From IMG/VR virus record IMGVR_UViG_3300014913_000034, positions 1 to 37,839 of that record: 37,839 nt of DNA, one strand, 5' to 3'. The translations under genes were made by a program, and so were the position numbers. Under the pieces are notes generated by a model. That model did no database searches. It had not been told where the DNA came from and saw only the letters and a program-made list of their open reading frames with translations. Positions 1 to 6,063 of the stretch are shown one piece after another. Position 1 is the first letter of the stretch; each line of letters begins with the position of its first letter. The stretch is from a virus.

Positions 1-26
1 CTATAAGTGTGTGCGGAGGAAACATA

Positions 27-293
27 ATGGATACTGAAGAATACGTTTGTTTACCTGAAGGAAGTATCTGCGAATCTTGTATTTACTGTATCACGAGACT
101 TATAGAACCATTGGATGACGAAGCATACGAAATCATGACTCAGGAGGATATTGAGAACAACATATTTGTACACGCTTGCTGCATGCTACTTGACATAGAC
201 TTGCATGATCACGTTGTCAAGGGCTGTAATCAATATGAATGTAATATTGAGGACAATCCGTTCCTCAACAACAAGTTTTTAAACGGAAACTAG
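27..293 (+). CDS. Small cysteine-rich hypothetical protein
   Basis: The protein has 88 residues and I do not recognise a family. It is rich in cysteine: a CxxCxxxC-like cluster near residues 15-21, a CC pair near the middle and two further cysteines in the C-terminal third, which could bind a metal. It is acidic and lacks a signal peptide or membrane segment. I place the start at ATG 27 because GGAGG at 15-19 lies 7 bases upstream; the open frame extends back to a GTG at 9, which would put the Shine-Dalgarno inside the gene. It is the first gene in the window and runs in the same direction as all the others. A cytoplasmic metal-binding accessory role is a guess only. Confidence 0.7.
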   Translation: MDTEEYVCLPEGSICESCIYCITRLIEPLDDEAYEIMTQEDIENNIFVHACCMLLDIDLHDHVVKGCNQYECNIEDNPFLNNKFLNGN

Positions 294-313
294 GAAAGGA
301 GATTTATTGTATT

Positions 314-787
314 ATGGCTTATGATGAAAGTCAATTTATAATGACCAATTTCGATCTACTGGATAACGAAGAGTTTCTTAGAAAAAATAGGTGCAAGTAC
401 ATATTGTATCTATTAATAAGAAGATCGTCAGTTAGAAAGCCACATAAAGGAGACTTAGGACTATATAAAAATTTCTGGAAAAAAGGATATGTGGCAGCAT
501 CAAGACCGGTGTCTAAACTAGCAGAGCTGCTCGGATATAAGAGCAGCTCTTCTGTTAGGAAGTGGATAGACGAGCTGGTGAGAGATAAGGTGTTTGTCTT
601 GGGCGAAGTGTATGTAAATCCAGGTCGGCCGCAGAATGTATTTATATTGGGAATACACAATTCTGCTCCAAAACCGGACTATAAAGAATATTTTTATATA
701 GATAATCCAGGACTGATTGACGAATTTGGTATTGGTGGTATGGTAGATTTTTACAAACTGCTCAAATCTGGCAGTTCAAAGTGCTAA
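314..787 (+). CDS. Winged-helix DNA-binding protein (regulator or replication initiator-like)
   Basis: The protein has 157 residues. Residues about 28-110 look like a winged helix-turn-helix: a helix CKYILYLLIRRSS, a second helix SKLAELLGY followed by SSSSVRKWIDELV as the likely recognition helix, then a wing DKVFVLGEVYVNPGRPQNVFIL. This layout is common in phage replication-initiation and regulatory proteins. ATG 314 follows AAGGAG at 296-301. The last codons overlap the first copy of a 16-bp repeat (769-784) that recurs at 792-807, next to a TATAAT box and a dyad. This suggests that the protein binds there, either to control its own region or as an initiator on iterons. The fold is inferred from the helix pattern, not from a database hit. 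Confidence 0.65.
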   Translation: MAYDESQFIMTNFDLLDNEEFLRKNRCKYILYLLIRRSSVRKPHKGDLGLYKNFWKKGYVAASRPVSKLAELLGYKSSSSVRKWIDELVRDKVFVLGEVYVNPGRPQNVFILGIHNSAPKPDYKEYFYIDNPGLIDEFGIGGMVDFYKLLKSGSSKC

Positions 788-820
788 TATTTGGCAGTTC
801 AAAGTGCCATATATTGGCAC
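769..820 (+). repeat. Phased 23-bp direct repeats with internal dyads (operator or iteron candidate)
   Basis: The 16-mer TGGCAGTTCAAAGTGC occurs perfectly at 769-784 and 792-807, and a partial third unit (TGGCA) starts at 815, so the period is exactly 23 bp. The second unit runs into a perfect dyad: GTGCCA at 804-809, TATAT, TGGCAC at 815-820. Each full unit is itself a near-dyad (GGCA...TGCC). The array starts inside the 3' end of a winged-helix gene and ends in front of a TATAAT box. Repressor operators or short iterons would both look like this. Confidence 0.6.
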
Positions 821-827
821 ATATAAT
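798..827 (+). promoter_or_regulatory. Putative sigma70 promoter overlapping the operator-like dyad
   Basis: A perfect TATAAT -10 box lies at 822-827. The best -35 candidate is TTCAAA at 798-803 (four of six consensus positions) with an 18-bp spacer. The dyad GTGCCA/TGGCAC at 804-820 fills the spacer, a typical position for a repressor site. Transcription would start near 834, at the first base of a hairpin-rich leader before the gene at 951. The -35 is weak, so activation or a different box is possible. Confidence 0.45.
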
Positions 828-833
828 AAAGAA

Positions 834-933
834 CCCCTTTCAGGGGAATAAAGAACCTGAATAGATACTGCAGACCTACCGGTCTCCAGGTCTTTCTTCG
901 AAAGACAATCTTTAGCAAAGACTTTTTAAAGTC
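834..933 (+). promoter_or_regulatory. Hairpin-rich leader upstream of the 951 gene
   Basis: The 163-bp gap between 787 and 951 holds four local hairpins: CCCCT/AGGGG (834-846), AGACC-TACC-GGTCT (872-885), GTCTTTC-TTC-GAAAGAC (890-906) and GACTTT-TT-AAAGTC (920-933). A second AAAGAC at 917-922 could pair with GTCTTT at 890-895, which would break both of the last two hairpins. Mutually exclusive pairings of this kind occur in attenuators and regulatory leaders. No uridine tract follows, so a classical terminator is not evident. The gap holds no credible small gene. Confidence 0.45.
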
Positions 934-950
934 GTGTCGGGAGAAGGAAT

Positions 951-1184
951 ATGGGATATAGATCTACTGATTTATATATCTTTAAAAACCAATTAAGGGA
1001 AACAAGCTCTGTTGGATTCTCGACGAACTTCGTTACGATATGGAAAGGAATAGTGTTATCGTTCGTCTATGATGAAATAACAAAAACAGTGGTTTCGACC
1101 AGTTATCCGCACGAGATAAGCCACGAAGAATTCATGCTAATGGCGGATATGGTATATTGGTATTTGAATAAGGAGGCGGAATAA
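951..1184 (+). CDS. Hypothetical protein, 77 aa
   Basis: I do not recognise this 77-residue protein. It is a mixed alpha/beta small protein without cysteine clusters, signal peptide or membrane segment, and its C-terminus (SHEEFMLMADMVYWYLNKEAE) looks helical and amphipathic. ATG 951 follows GGGAG at 939-943. It is the first gene after the hairpin-rich leader, and its stop overlaps the first base of the next start (1184), so the two are translationally coupled and probably co-transcribed from the putative promoter at 798-827. Confidence 0.65.
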   Translation: MGYRSTDLYIFKNQLRETSSVGFSTNFVTIWKGIVLSFVYDEITKTVVSTSYPHEISHEEFMLMADMVYWYLNKEAE

Positions 1185-2275
1185 TGGCAGATGGAACTAA
1201 AGATATTACACCTATTGATGATAGCATCAAAGATCTTTCAATCAAGAGGGTGGATGAATTAATAGACAAGGATAACAAGTTCTTACAGATATTTACGAGG
1301 GCAGCTGACCCAAACACAAATTCATTAGTTGAGTTTCATGCTATTGATGAAAAAGCCTTGGCAAAAATCGCAAAAGATATGCCTGAAATCAACCGTGCGT
1401 GTAGGGTATTTGGTCGCCAAAACTCACAAGCTACCGGAAAGCTCATGTCATTGAGCATGATAGCACAATCACCTTACAGAAGATTGAAGCAGTGTTTAGC
1501 TAAGATTGAACGTAAGCGTGGCGCATTAAAGGAAAATATATTTAAGCTGCGCCGTGAGAAAGTTGAGCTGAACAAGCTTCTGCGTAAGAAAAATAAAATA
1601 GCAGAGAAGATTAAATCTGTTCCCGAAGGTCAAGATTATTACGAAGAAGAAATTGGCGATAGAGTAGTAGCAGTGGACTTAGAAGACCTTTTCTCTGACC
1701 TGGAATTGGTACAGATTGATATAGAAGAGAAAGTTGCAAATATTTCAGATACTAACATTTACACCGAGGGCGCTTTGAAAGAAATTGGTATGTATCAGGA
1801 CGCCTATAAAGAAATCATGGAAACATATGACATTCCAGAAAATTGGGATGAAGCCGATTTCGAAAGAACAGAGGTAGAGGAGCATGTAAAAACTGCTTTT
1901 CTGCATGCTGTCCGTGATGTTCAGATGACCGGCAGGCTCAACGTAGGTACATGCGAATATCTAGAGCAGTTCGGTGTAAGTCCTGCAATAGCATTTAAAC
2001 ATGTCCAGATCTATTTGCAGGAGGTGGATGGTTCGGTAATGTTGAACGAAAAAGGAGAGTTATCGTCCACATCTAATATCGATCATCTGTATGATTTCCT
2101 AGACAAAATGTATCTAAAGTACGGTAAAGAATACAAAAAATCAGCAGCACGTATCGGTTTAAAGGATTACATATCTGAGGATTTCTTGTATAAGGATAAA
2201 AATAGAGAGAAGGATAGAGAAAGTGAAGAGCAGTTTTATAAAGATATTATTGATGAGCTAGTGGATGATAAATAA
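1184..2275 (+). CDS. Conserved phage coiled-coil protein of unknown function
   Basis: The protein has 363 residues and opens with ADGTKDITPIDDSIKDLSIKR. Residues about 90-130 (KQCLAKIERKRGALKENIFKLRREK and onward) are strongly basic and heptad-like. An acidic region around 140-165 follows, then a helical middle with DIPENWDEADFE, then a C-terminal helical part. There are no membrane segments and no catalytic motif that I recognise. From memory this domain arrangement recurs in unclassified phages, but I cannot name a function. The start overlaps the previous stop, and the gene after its stop is an HNH endonuclease beginning on the very next base, which looks like an insertion between this gene and the glycosyltransferase at 3039. 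Confidence 0.75.
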   Translation: MADGTKDITPIDDSIKDLSIKRVDELIDKDNKFLQIFTRAADPNTNSLVEFHAIDEKALAKIAKDMPEINRACRVFGRQNSQATGKLMSLSMIAQSPYRRLKQCLAKIERKRGALKENIFKLRREKVELNKLLRKKNKIAEKIKSVPEGQDYYEEEIGDRVVAVDLEDLFSDLELVQIDIEEKVANISDTNIYTEGALKEIGMYQDAYKEIMETYDIPENWDEADFERTEVEEHVKTAFLHAVRDVQMTGRLNVGTCEYLEQFGVSPAIAFKHVQIYLQEVDGSVMLNEKGELSSTSNIDHLYDFLDKMYLKYGKEYKKSAARIGLKDYISEDFLYKDKNREKDRESEEQFYKDIIDELVDDK

Positions 2276-3034
2276 ATGAAGATTTGTTGGGATACGTTGA
2301 ATAATTTGGTACTCACTAAGCGTGGTAAGTTTAGGAAGGGAAATATTATATACGTTGAACGTACTGCGTGTAGCGTATGTGGTGATGCCTATTTAACCAG
2401 AAATAGTAATCCTAGTATTTTTTGTGGAAAATCTTGCAGTAAATCCGGAAATCATAATCCTATGTACGGAAAAAAGCCGTCTAAGATGTCCAATATGTTG
2501 CGGTCTATTTCACTAAAGGGTATATCAAGACCTAAACATGTGTGTGATAAAATATCTAGGTCTAATACAGGTAAGAAAAGAAATGTAGAGGCAAAAACTA
2601 ATATGTCGGTTTCTGCACGCAATAGGGTTGTAAATTATTGGACGGGTAGAAAACGTTCTGCCAACACAAAAGATAAAATATCTCGTAGTTTGAGTGGCCG
2701 TTTTTCCGGCCCCAACAATCCAATGTATGGTAGACGTGGTCATATGAGCCCGTCCTGGAGAGGTGGTGTGTCATCACATATGTATTGTGTTGTGTGGCGT
2801 TATAATTCTTGGAGAGAGATAATTTATAATCGTGATTCTGATAAGTTCTGTTGGAATCCTCAATGTTCTGGTAATGGCACGAAAGAGACATTGCATCACA
2901 TAAATTACAACAAAAAAGATTGTAGTTTAAATAATATAATAAAAATCTGTAATTCATGTAATTCGACTGCAAATTTCAATAGATCTTGGTGGCAGTCGTT
3001 CTACACAGCATTAATGTATAGGAGGGGGCTATAG
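2276..3034 (+). CDS. HNH homing endonuclease with NUMOD3-type repeats
   Basis: This is a 252-residue free-standing HNH endonuclease. An N-terminal zinc-finger-like unit has C32, C35, C50 and C54. NUMOD3-type DNA-binding repeats follow: NPMYGKKPSK near 61-70, KHVCDKISRSNTGKKR near 88-102, TKDKISRSLSGR near 131-142 and NPMYGRRG near 148-155. The C-terminal HNH domain has H207-H208, N219/N220 and a second cysteine set C192, C197, C225, C228. The usual last histidine of CxxCHxxxH is not obvious (CNSCNSTAN), so activity is uncertain. Such enzymes nick or cut intron-less or intergenic sites to spread themselves. It abuts the previous stop with no spacing, and the next gene's ribosome binding site lies inside its 3' end. 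Confidence 0.88.
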   Translation: MKICWDTLNNLVLTKRGKFRKGNIIYVERTACSVCGDAYLTRNSNPSIFCGKSCSKSGNHNPMYGKKPSKMSNMLRSISLKGISRPKHVCDKISRSNTGKKRNVEAKTNMSVSARNRVVNYWTGRKRSANTKDKISRSLSGRFSGPNNPMYGRRGHMSPSWRGGVSSHMYCVVWRYNSWREIIYNRDSDKFCWNPQCSGNGTKETLHHINYNKKDCSLNNIIKICNSCNSTANFNRSWWQSFYTALMYRRGL

Positions 3035-3038
3035 AGGA

Positions 3039-3701
3039 ATGGAAAAGAAAATAACTTTAAACTTATTTGTTGGAACTCCCGCTTATTCAAGCCTTGTGCA
3101 TACTGATTATCTACACTCTATTATGTCGTATCATGAAATAAAACTACCTGTTACGATTATGACACTTGGGAACGAGTCACTTATAACAAGAGGTAGAAAC
3201 ACTGTAATATCTTATTTCTACTATGATAAACGATTTACACATCTATTATTTTTAGATGCTGACATCTATCTTCATGCGAATGAACTTATAAAACTTATTG
3301 CGCACGAGAAGGATGTTATAGGAGCACCGGTAAGGCTTAAAGGTTATAATAAATTCGATAATTCGCCTATATACAACACCGGAAATTTAATAGAGAATAT
3401 AGGTGATGGACTTGTCACAATGGACCGTTTGGGCACAGCCGTTCTAATGTTATCTCGAAACGCAGTGGATGCGTTGGTAGAGAAGGCCATTAAGGATGGT
3501 GATGTTTACGGTGGAAATACACATACACGTGGTGACGCTAATGACGAGATTACGCAGTATGATATCTTCAAGACCGGTGTATTTGACGGCGAATATCTAT
3601 CAGAGGACTATTATGTCTGTCGAGTTCTGCGTGAGTTGGGATTTCCTACATATGTAGACACTAATGTTCAGACAAAGCACAACGGCATGTTTTCGTTTTA
3701 G
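3039..3701 (+). CDS. GT-A family glycosyltransferase
   Basis: The 220-residue protein has a GT-A-type layout: an N-terminal beta strand ITLNLFVGTPAY, the ESLITRGRNTVISYFYY helix, then THLLFLDADIYLH, whose DxD motif (D73-A-D75) would hold the metal and nucleotide sugar. A later LSEDYYVCRVLRELGFPTYVDT segment matches the acidic 'ED' region that often supplies the catalytic base in family 2-like enzymes. ATG 3039 follows GGAGGGGG at 3021-3028, inside the HNH gene. The substrate could be phage DNA bases, virion protein or host surface glycan; nothing in the sequence decides this. It is cytoplasmic, with no membrane segments. Confidence 0.82.
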   Translation: MEKKITLNLFVGTPAYSSLVHTDYLHSIMSYHEIKLPVTIMTLGNESLITRGRNTVISYFYYDKRFTHLLFLDADIYLHANELIKLIAHEKDVIGAPVRLKGYNKFDNSPIYNTGNLIENIGDGLVTMDRLGTAVLMLSRNAVDALVEKAIKDGDVYGGNTHTRGDANDEITQYDIFKTGVFDGEYLSEDYYVCRVLRELGFPTYVDTNVQTKHNGMFSF

Positions 3702-3712
3702 AGCATTATAGA

Positions 3713-3762
3713 ATCACCCGACATACTGAGATATTGGGTTTGAATCCGATTTCAGGGGTGAT
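3713..3762 (+). promoter_or_regulatory. Long hairpin covering the ribosome binding site of the 3766 gene
   Basis: Three nested stems fold the 50 bases before the 3766 start: ATCACCC (3713-3719) with GGGTGAT (3756-3762), CTGA (3726-3729) with TCAG (3752-3755), and ATTGG (3733-3737) with CCGAT (3746-3750, one G-U), with loop GTTTGAAT. On the 3' arm 16 of 17 bases are paired. The Shine-Dalgarno AGGGG (3754-3758) lies in the stem, 7 bases before the ATG. The structure would block ribosome entry until it is opened, as in translationally timed phage mRNAs. Confidence 0.6.
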
Positions 3763-3765
3763 AAT

Positions 3766-4371
3766 ATGCCACGAAAAATGTCTCCTAAGGAGAAAGAGCG
3801 TGCAAAGAACTGGACAAATAAGTTCAAGAGAGAGCCGGTTGTTTATAATGCTCAGTATGGCAGACCAAGGGACGTCAGAACATTTATTTTTGATAGAAGT
3901 TACATACTTACTGATGTAGTTAAGAAAAATAAACTTATTGGTAAGAATGATGATGACACGATTTATAGAATTTTGATGTTTGTAATGAGGAATCTTAAGT
4001 ATACAGGCGATCAGAAGACTAAAGGACAAGCAGAGTTCTGGCAGAATCCAGAGGATACGGTCACATTAATGAAAGGCGACTGTGAAGACGGCGCAATACT
4101 GATAAAGTCTCTATCTTTGATTGCTGGAATTCCAGATTATAAGGTTCGTATAGCAGCAGGGATGGTAAAAGGCGGCGGCCATGCATATGTTCTCTATCTT
4201 AGAGACGACGACACACAGTGCATCTTGGATTGGTGTTATTGGCCAAACAATCTACCTATAAATAAAAGAAAAAAGTTTGCTGATGAGCCAAATTATTACG
4301 ATATATGGTTTTCTTTTAATAGGAATTTTACTTTTGCTCGTCAAAAAAGAAAGTATGGTCCTAAAAAGTAG
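3766..4371 (+). CDS. Transglutaminase-like cysteine protease/peptidase-fold protein
   Basis: The 201-residue protein carries the transglutaminase-like core. The nucleophile region is LMKGDCEDGAILIKSL with C106, the histidine is in VKGGGHAYVLYL (H139) and the acid is in ILDWCYWP (D155), so the C-H-D triad is complete and correctly ordered. An N-terminal basic segment (MPRKMSPKEKERAKNW) and a basic C-terminus could bind nucleic acid or pack inside the virion. Phage members of this superfamily occur as predicted proteases or cross-linkers, usually without proven function. Translation is probably gated by the hairpin at 3713-3762. A strong promoter starts two bases after its stop, so it closes an upstream transcription unit. 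Confidence 0.78.
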   Translation: MPRKMSPKEKERAKNWTNKFKREPVVYNAQYGRPRDVRTFIFDRSYILTDVVKKNKLIGKNDDDTIYRILMFVMRNLKYTGDQKTKGQAEFWQNPEDTVTLMKGDCEDGAILIKSLSLIAGIPDYKVRIAAGMVKGGGHAYVLYLRDDDTQCILDWCYWPNNLPINKRKKFADEPNYYDIWFSFNRNFTFARQKRKYGPKK

Positions 4372-4372
4372 C

Positions 4373-4400
4373 TTGACATTATTGAAAAAATGATTATATT
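4373..4400 (+). promoter_or_regulatory. Strong sigma70-type promoter
   Basis: A perfect -35 TTGACA (4373-4378) is followed after 16 bp by TATATT (4395-4400), five of six matches to the -10 consensus. Transcription would start near 4407, a few bases before the recurrent TAACCT hairpin (4411-4430). It would drive the small gene at 4445, then ClpP and the genes beyond. This is the best host-type promoter in the window. Confidence 0.75.
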
Positions 4401-4410
4401 GTTATTAGGG

Positions 4411-4430
4411 AATAAACTAACCTGCTTATT
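4411..4430 (+). repeat. Recurrent TAACCT-loop hairpin, copy 1
   Basis: The element AATAAACTAACCTGCTTATT forms a stem of AATAA with TTATT, one A-C mismatch and a closing C-G pair around loop TAACCT. It sits at the extreme 5' end of the transcript expected from the 4373 promoter. The following bases TAGAAGAAGACCAT resemble those after copy 2, and here the ATG of the next gene is part of GACCATG. Three further copies are at 14992, 17281 and 21830. Confidence 0.6.
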
Positions 4431-4444
4431 TATAGAAGAAGACC

Positions 4445-4630
4445 ATGATTAAATGGGCGAAAGATTACGAGAAAAAGTTATCTGGTGATGAGATGGTGGC
4501 GCTGAAGGTTAGTGCTGCTTCTTTGGCCAGGGCTTATGGGCTCGAGAATAAGTATTATGTTTGGGTAGTGGATTTAAATGGTGAGTTGTATTTTGTAGAG
4601 CATAATCCACATGATGATGCGGATCGCTAG
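4445..4630 (+). CDS. Small hypothetical protein, 61 aa
   Basis: I do not recognise this 61-residue protein. It has an amphipathic helical N-terminal half (MIKWAKDYEKKLSGDEMVALKVSAASLARAYG, given here in part) and a beta-hairpin-like second half with KYYVWVVDLNGELYFVEH. There are no cysteines and no membrane segment. It is the first gene behind the strong promoter at 4373 and the TAACCT hairpin. Its ribosome binding site is only AGAAG-like, so the short leader itself may matter for initiation. ClpP follows 44 bases after its stop. A small adaptor or regulator of the downstream protease is possible from position alone. Confidence 0.6.
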   Translation: MIKWAKDYEKKLSGDEMVALKVSAASLARAYGLENKYYVWVVDLNGELYFVEHNPHDDADR

Positions 4631-4674
4631 ATCCGGGACAGGATTAACAAAAATAAAGGAAAGGATTAAGAATT

Positions 4675-5262
4675 ATGTCAGGTATTCCGTACGTTATCGA
4701 GAGAGATGAGAAAAATCGGGAAAGGGTTTACGATCTTTATTCACGTCTTTTGAAGGATCGGATTATTTTTGTTGAACGCGGTTTTAATGATGATATGGCA
4801 AACGCTGTCGTAGCACAGCTTTTGTTCCTGGAGTCCGCTAGCAAAGAGCGTGATATTTATATGTATATCAATTCTCCAGGCGGTTGGATCACGTCTATGT
4901 ATGCCATTTATGATACTATGCAATATGTGACCCCAGATATCATTACGGTCGGTTTCGGCCAGGTAGCTAGTGCAGGTAGCTTCATACTGACAGCAGGCAC
5001 CAAGGGGAAACGTTTTGTACTTCCTAACACTGAGGTCATGATTCACGAGCTTAGTGGTGGATATCAGGGCAAGGCAACAGATATGGAGATCCATCTGAAG
5101 CAGTCTCTCAAATTGCGCGACCGCATGGCGCATCATTACGTTGACATGACAGGACAGCCGCTCGACAAGATTAAGAAAGATATGGAGAGGGACTATTACA
5201 TGTCTGCACAAGAGGCCGTGGACTATGGCCTTGTCGATGCTATTCAGACAAAGAAGAAGTAG
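4675..5262 (+). CDS. clpP: ClpP-like serine protease, full length
   Basis: The 195-residue protein aligns with bacterial ClpP over its whole length. The catalytic triad is complete: Ser99 in GQVASAGSF, His124 in VMIHELSGG and Asp173 in MERDYYM. The oxyanion strand YINSPGGWITS and the handle-region pattern GYQGKATDMEIH are also present. ClpP forms two stacked heptamers that degrade proteins fed by ClpX or ClpA/C. The N-terminus begins at the position of mature ClpP, so no propeptide is visible. No Clp ATPase gene occurs in this window, so it would use a host unfoldase or one encoded elsewhere. It stands about 12 kb before the head genes, which favours a role in host protein turnover over a classical prohead protease, but virion processing cannot be excluded. 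Confidence 0.93.
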   Translation: MSGIPYVIERDEKNRERVYDLYSRLLKDRIIFVERGFNDDMANAVVAQLLFLESASKERDIYMYINSPGGWITSMYAIYDTMQYVTPDIITVGFGQVASAGSFILTAGTKGKRFVLPNTEVMIHELSGGYQGKATDMEIHLKQSLKLRDRMAHHYVDMTGQPLDKIKKDMERDYYMSAQEAVDYGLVDAIQTKKK

Positions 5263-5277
5263 GAGGTTTTATGTTTT

Positions 5278-6060
5278 ATGGAGTATAGAAAAGAGGTACG
5301 TAATAAGCCTGGGCGCCAGTTAGGTACGTCCAGTCCTAGAGATGTACGTAGACGCCAGCAAGAAAAAGGATCAGATGTGGCGTTGATAGTAGAGCTCCAA
5401 AGACAAATCTCCGATCTAAGAGATCAGTTTAAAGTTGGTACTGGCGGAATCACGCCAGAGGATGTGGACGCAGAGATTAGAAAATCTGTGAAAGCAGCAG
5501 TCGCAGAAACTAAAGCATATTATGAGCCTCTTCTCGCCGAGTCTAAGCGTAGGGAAGAGGTTTTGCGCGAAAAGCTTAAGAATCTGAAAGATCAAGCTGG
5601 ATTATCTCTTAGTGAAGAGCGCGAGAGCCATAGACAAGAGGTGGAGAAGAGGACAAGAGATCTTCAAGAGCGTTATAACAGTAAAGTTAGTAGCTTAGAA
5701 GACAGATTGAGAATTGCAGAGGATAAACTTGAGGATAAACAGCGGCAGCTCGATGATGTAAAGGCTGAGAAGGACGAGATGATTAAGAAGCTGTTGGAGG
5801 AGCACACTAAAAAACTAGAGGCACTTACCGAGAGAGTTTCTATGGAGAAATTGGGCGTGGATGATCCAGATAGACCTTCTATGGAGGACGTATTTGTCGA
5901 TCCTCTGGAGGATGGTGCAGGATCGGATTTAGAGGCACATATAAAGTACGAAGAGGAAGTATATCTGGAAGATGCTTCTACCAAGAAGAAGAAAAATATG
6001 TCCAGCAAAGTTAATAGATTGAGAGATTTGATGGGGTCTTTTGCTGACAAGGAGGATTAA
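5278..6060 (+). CDS. Long coiled-coil protein, possible partner of the actin-like ATPase
   Basis: The 260-residue protein has a basic N-terminus (EYRKEVRNKPGRQ and DVRRRQQEKG), which could bind DNA. A nearly continuous coiled coil runs from residue about 35 to 190, then an acidic linker around 190-235 and a basic tail ending in RLRDLMGSFADKED. I see no enzymatic motif. Its start follows AGGAGG just after clpP, and the ParM/actin-like gene begins three bases after its stop with a ribosome binding site inside this gene. The pairing of a DNA-binding-like coiled-coil protein with an actin homologue resembles a segregation adaptor plus filament, but that role is inferred from order only. A structural or scaffold role is also possible. 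Confidence 0.7.
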   Translation: MEYRKEVRNKPGRQLGTSSPRDVRRRQQEKGSDVALIVELQRQISDLRDQFKVGTGGITPEDVDAEIRKSVKAAVAETKAYYEPLLAESKRREEVLREKLKNLKDQAGLSLSEERESHRQEVEKRTRDLQERYNSKVSSLEDRLRIAEDKLEDKQRQLDDVKAEKDEMIKKLLEEHTKKLEALTERVSMEKLGVDDPDRPSMEDVFVDPLEDGAGSDLEAHIKYEEEVYLEDASTKKKKNMSSKVNRLRDLMGSFADKED

Positions 6061-6063
6061 AGG

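Noticed and set aside
331-660. Minus-strand open frame over the winged-helix gene
   Set aside because: It has no ribosome binding site, lies fully inside a well-supported + strand gene, and every other supported gene is on +. Treated as a shadow.
3735-3762. tRNA-like T-arm (GGGTTTGAATCC) and a 7-bp outer stem near 3713-3762
   Set aside because: The T-arm resembles a tRNA, but no D-arm, anticodon arm or CCA end fits; the bases form one long nested hairpin instead, which I report as a translation control element.
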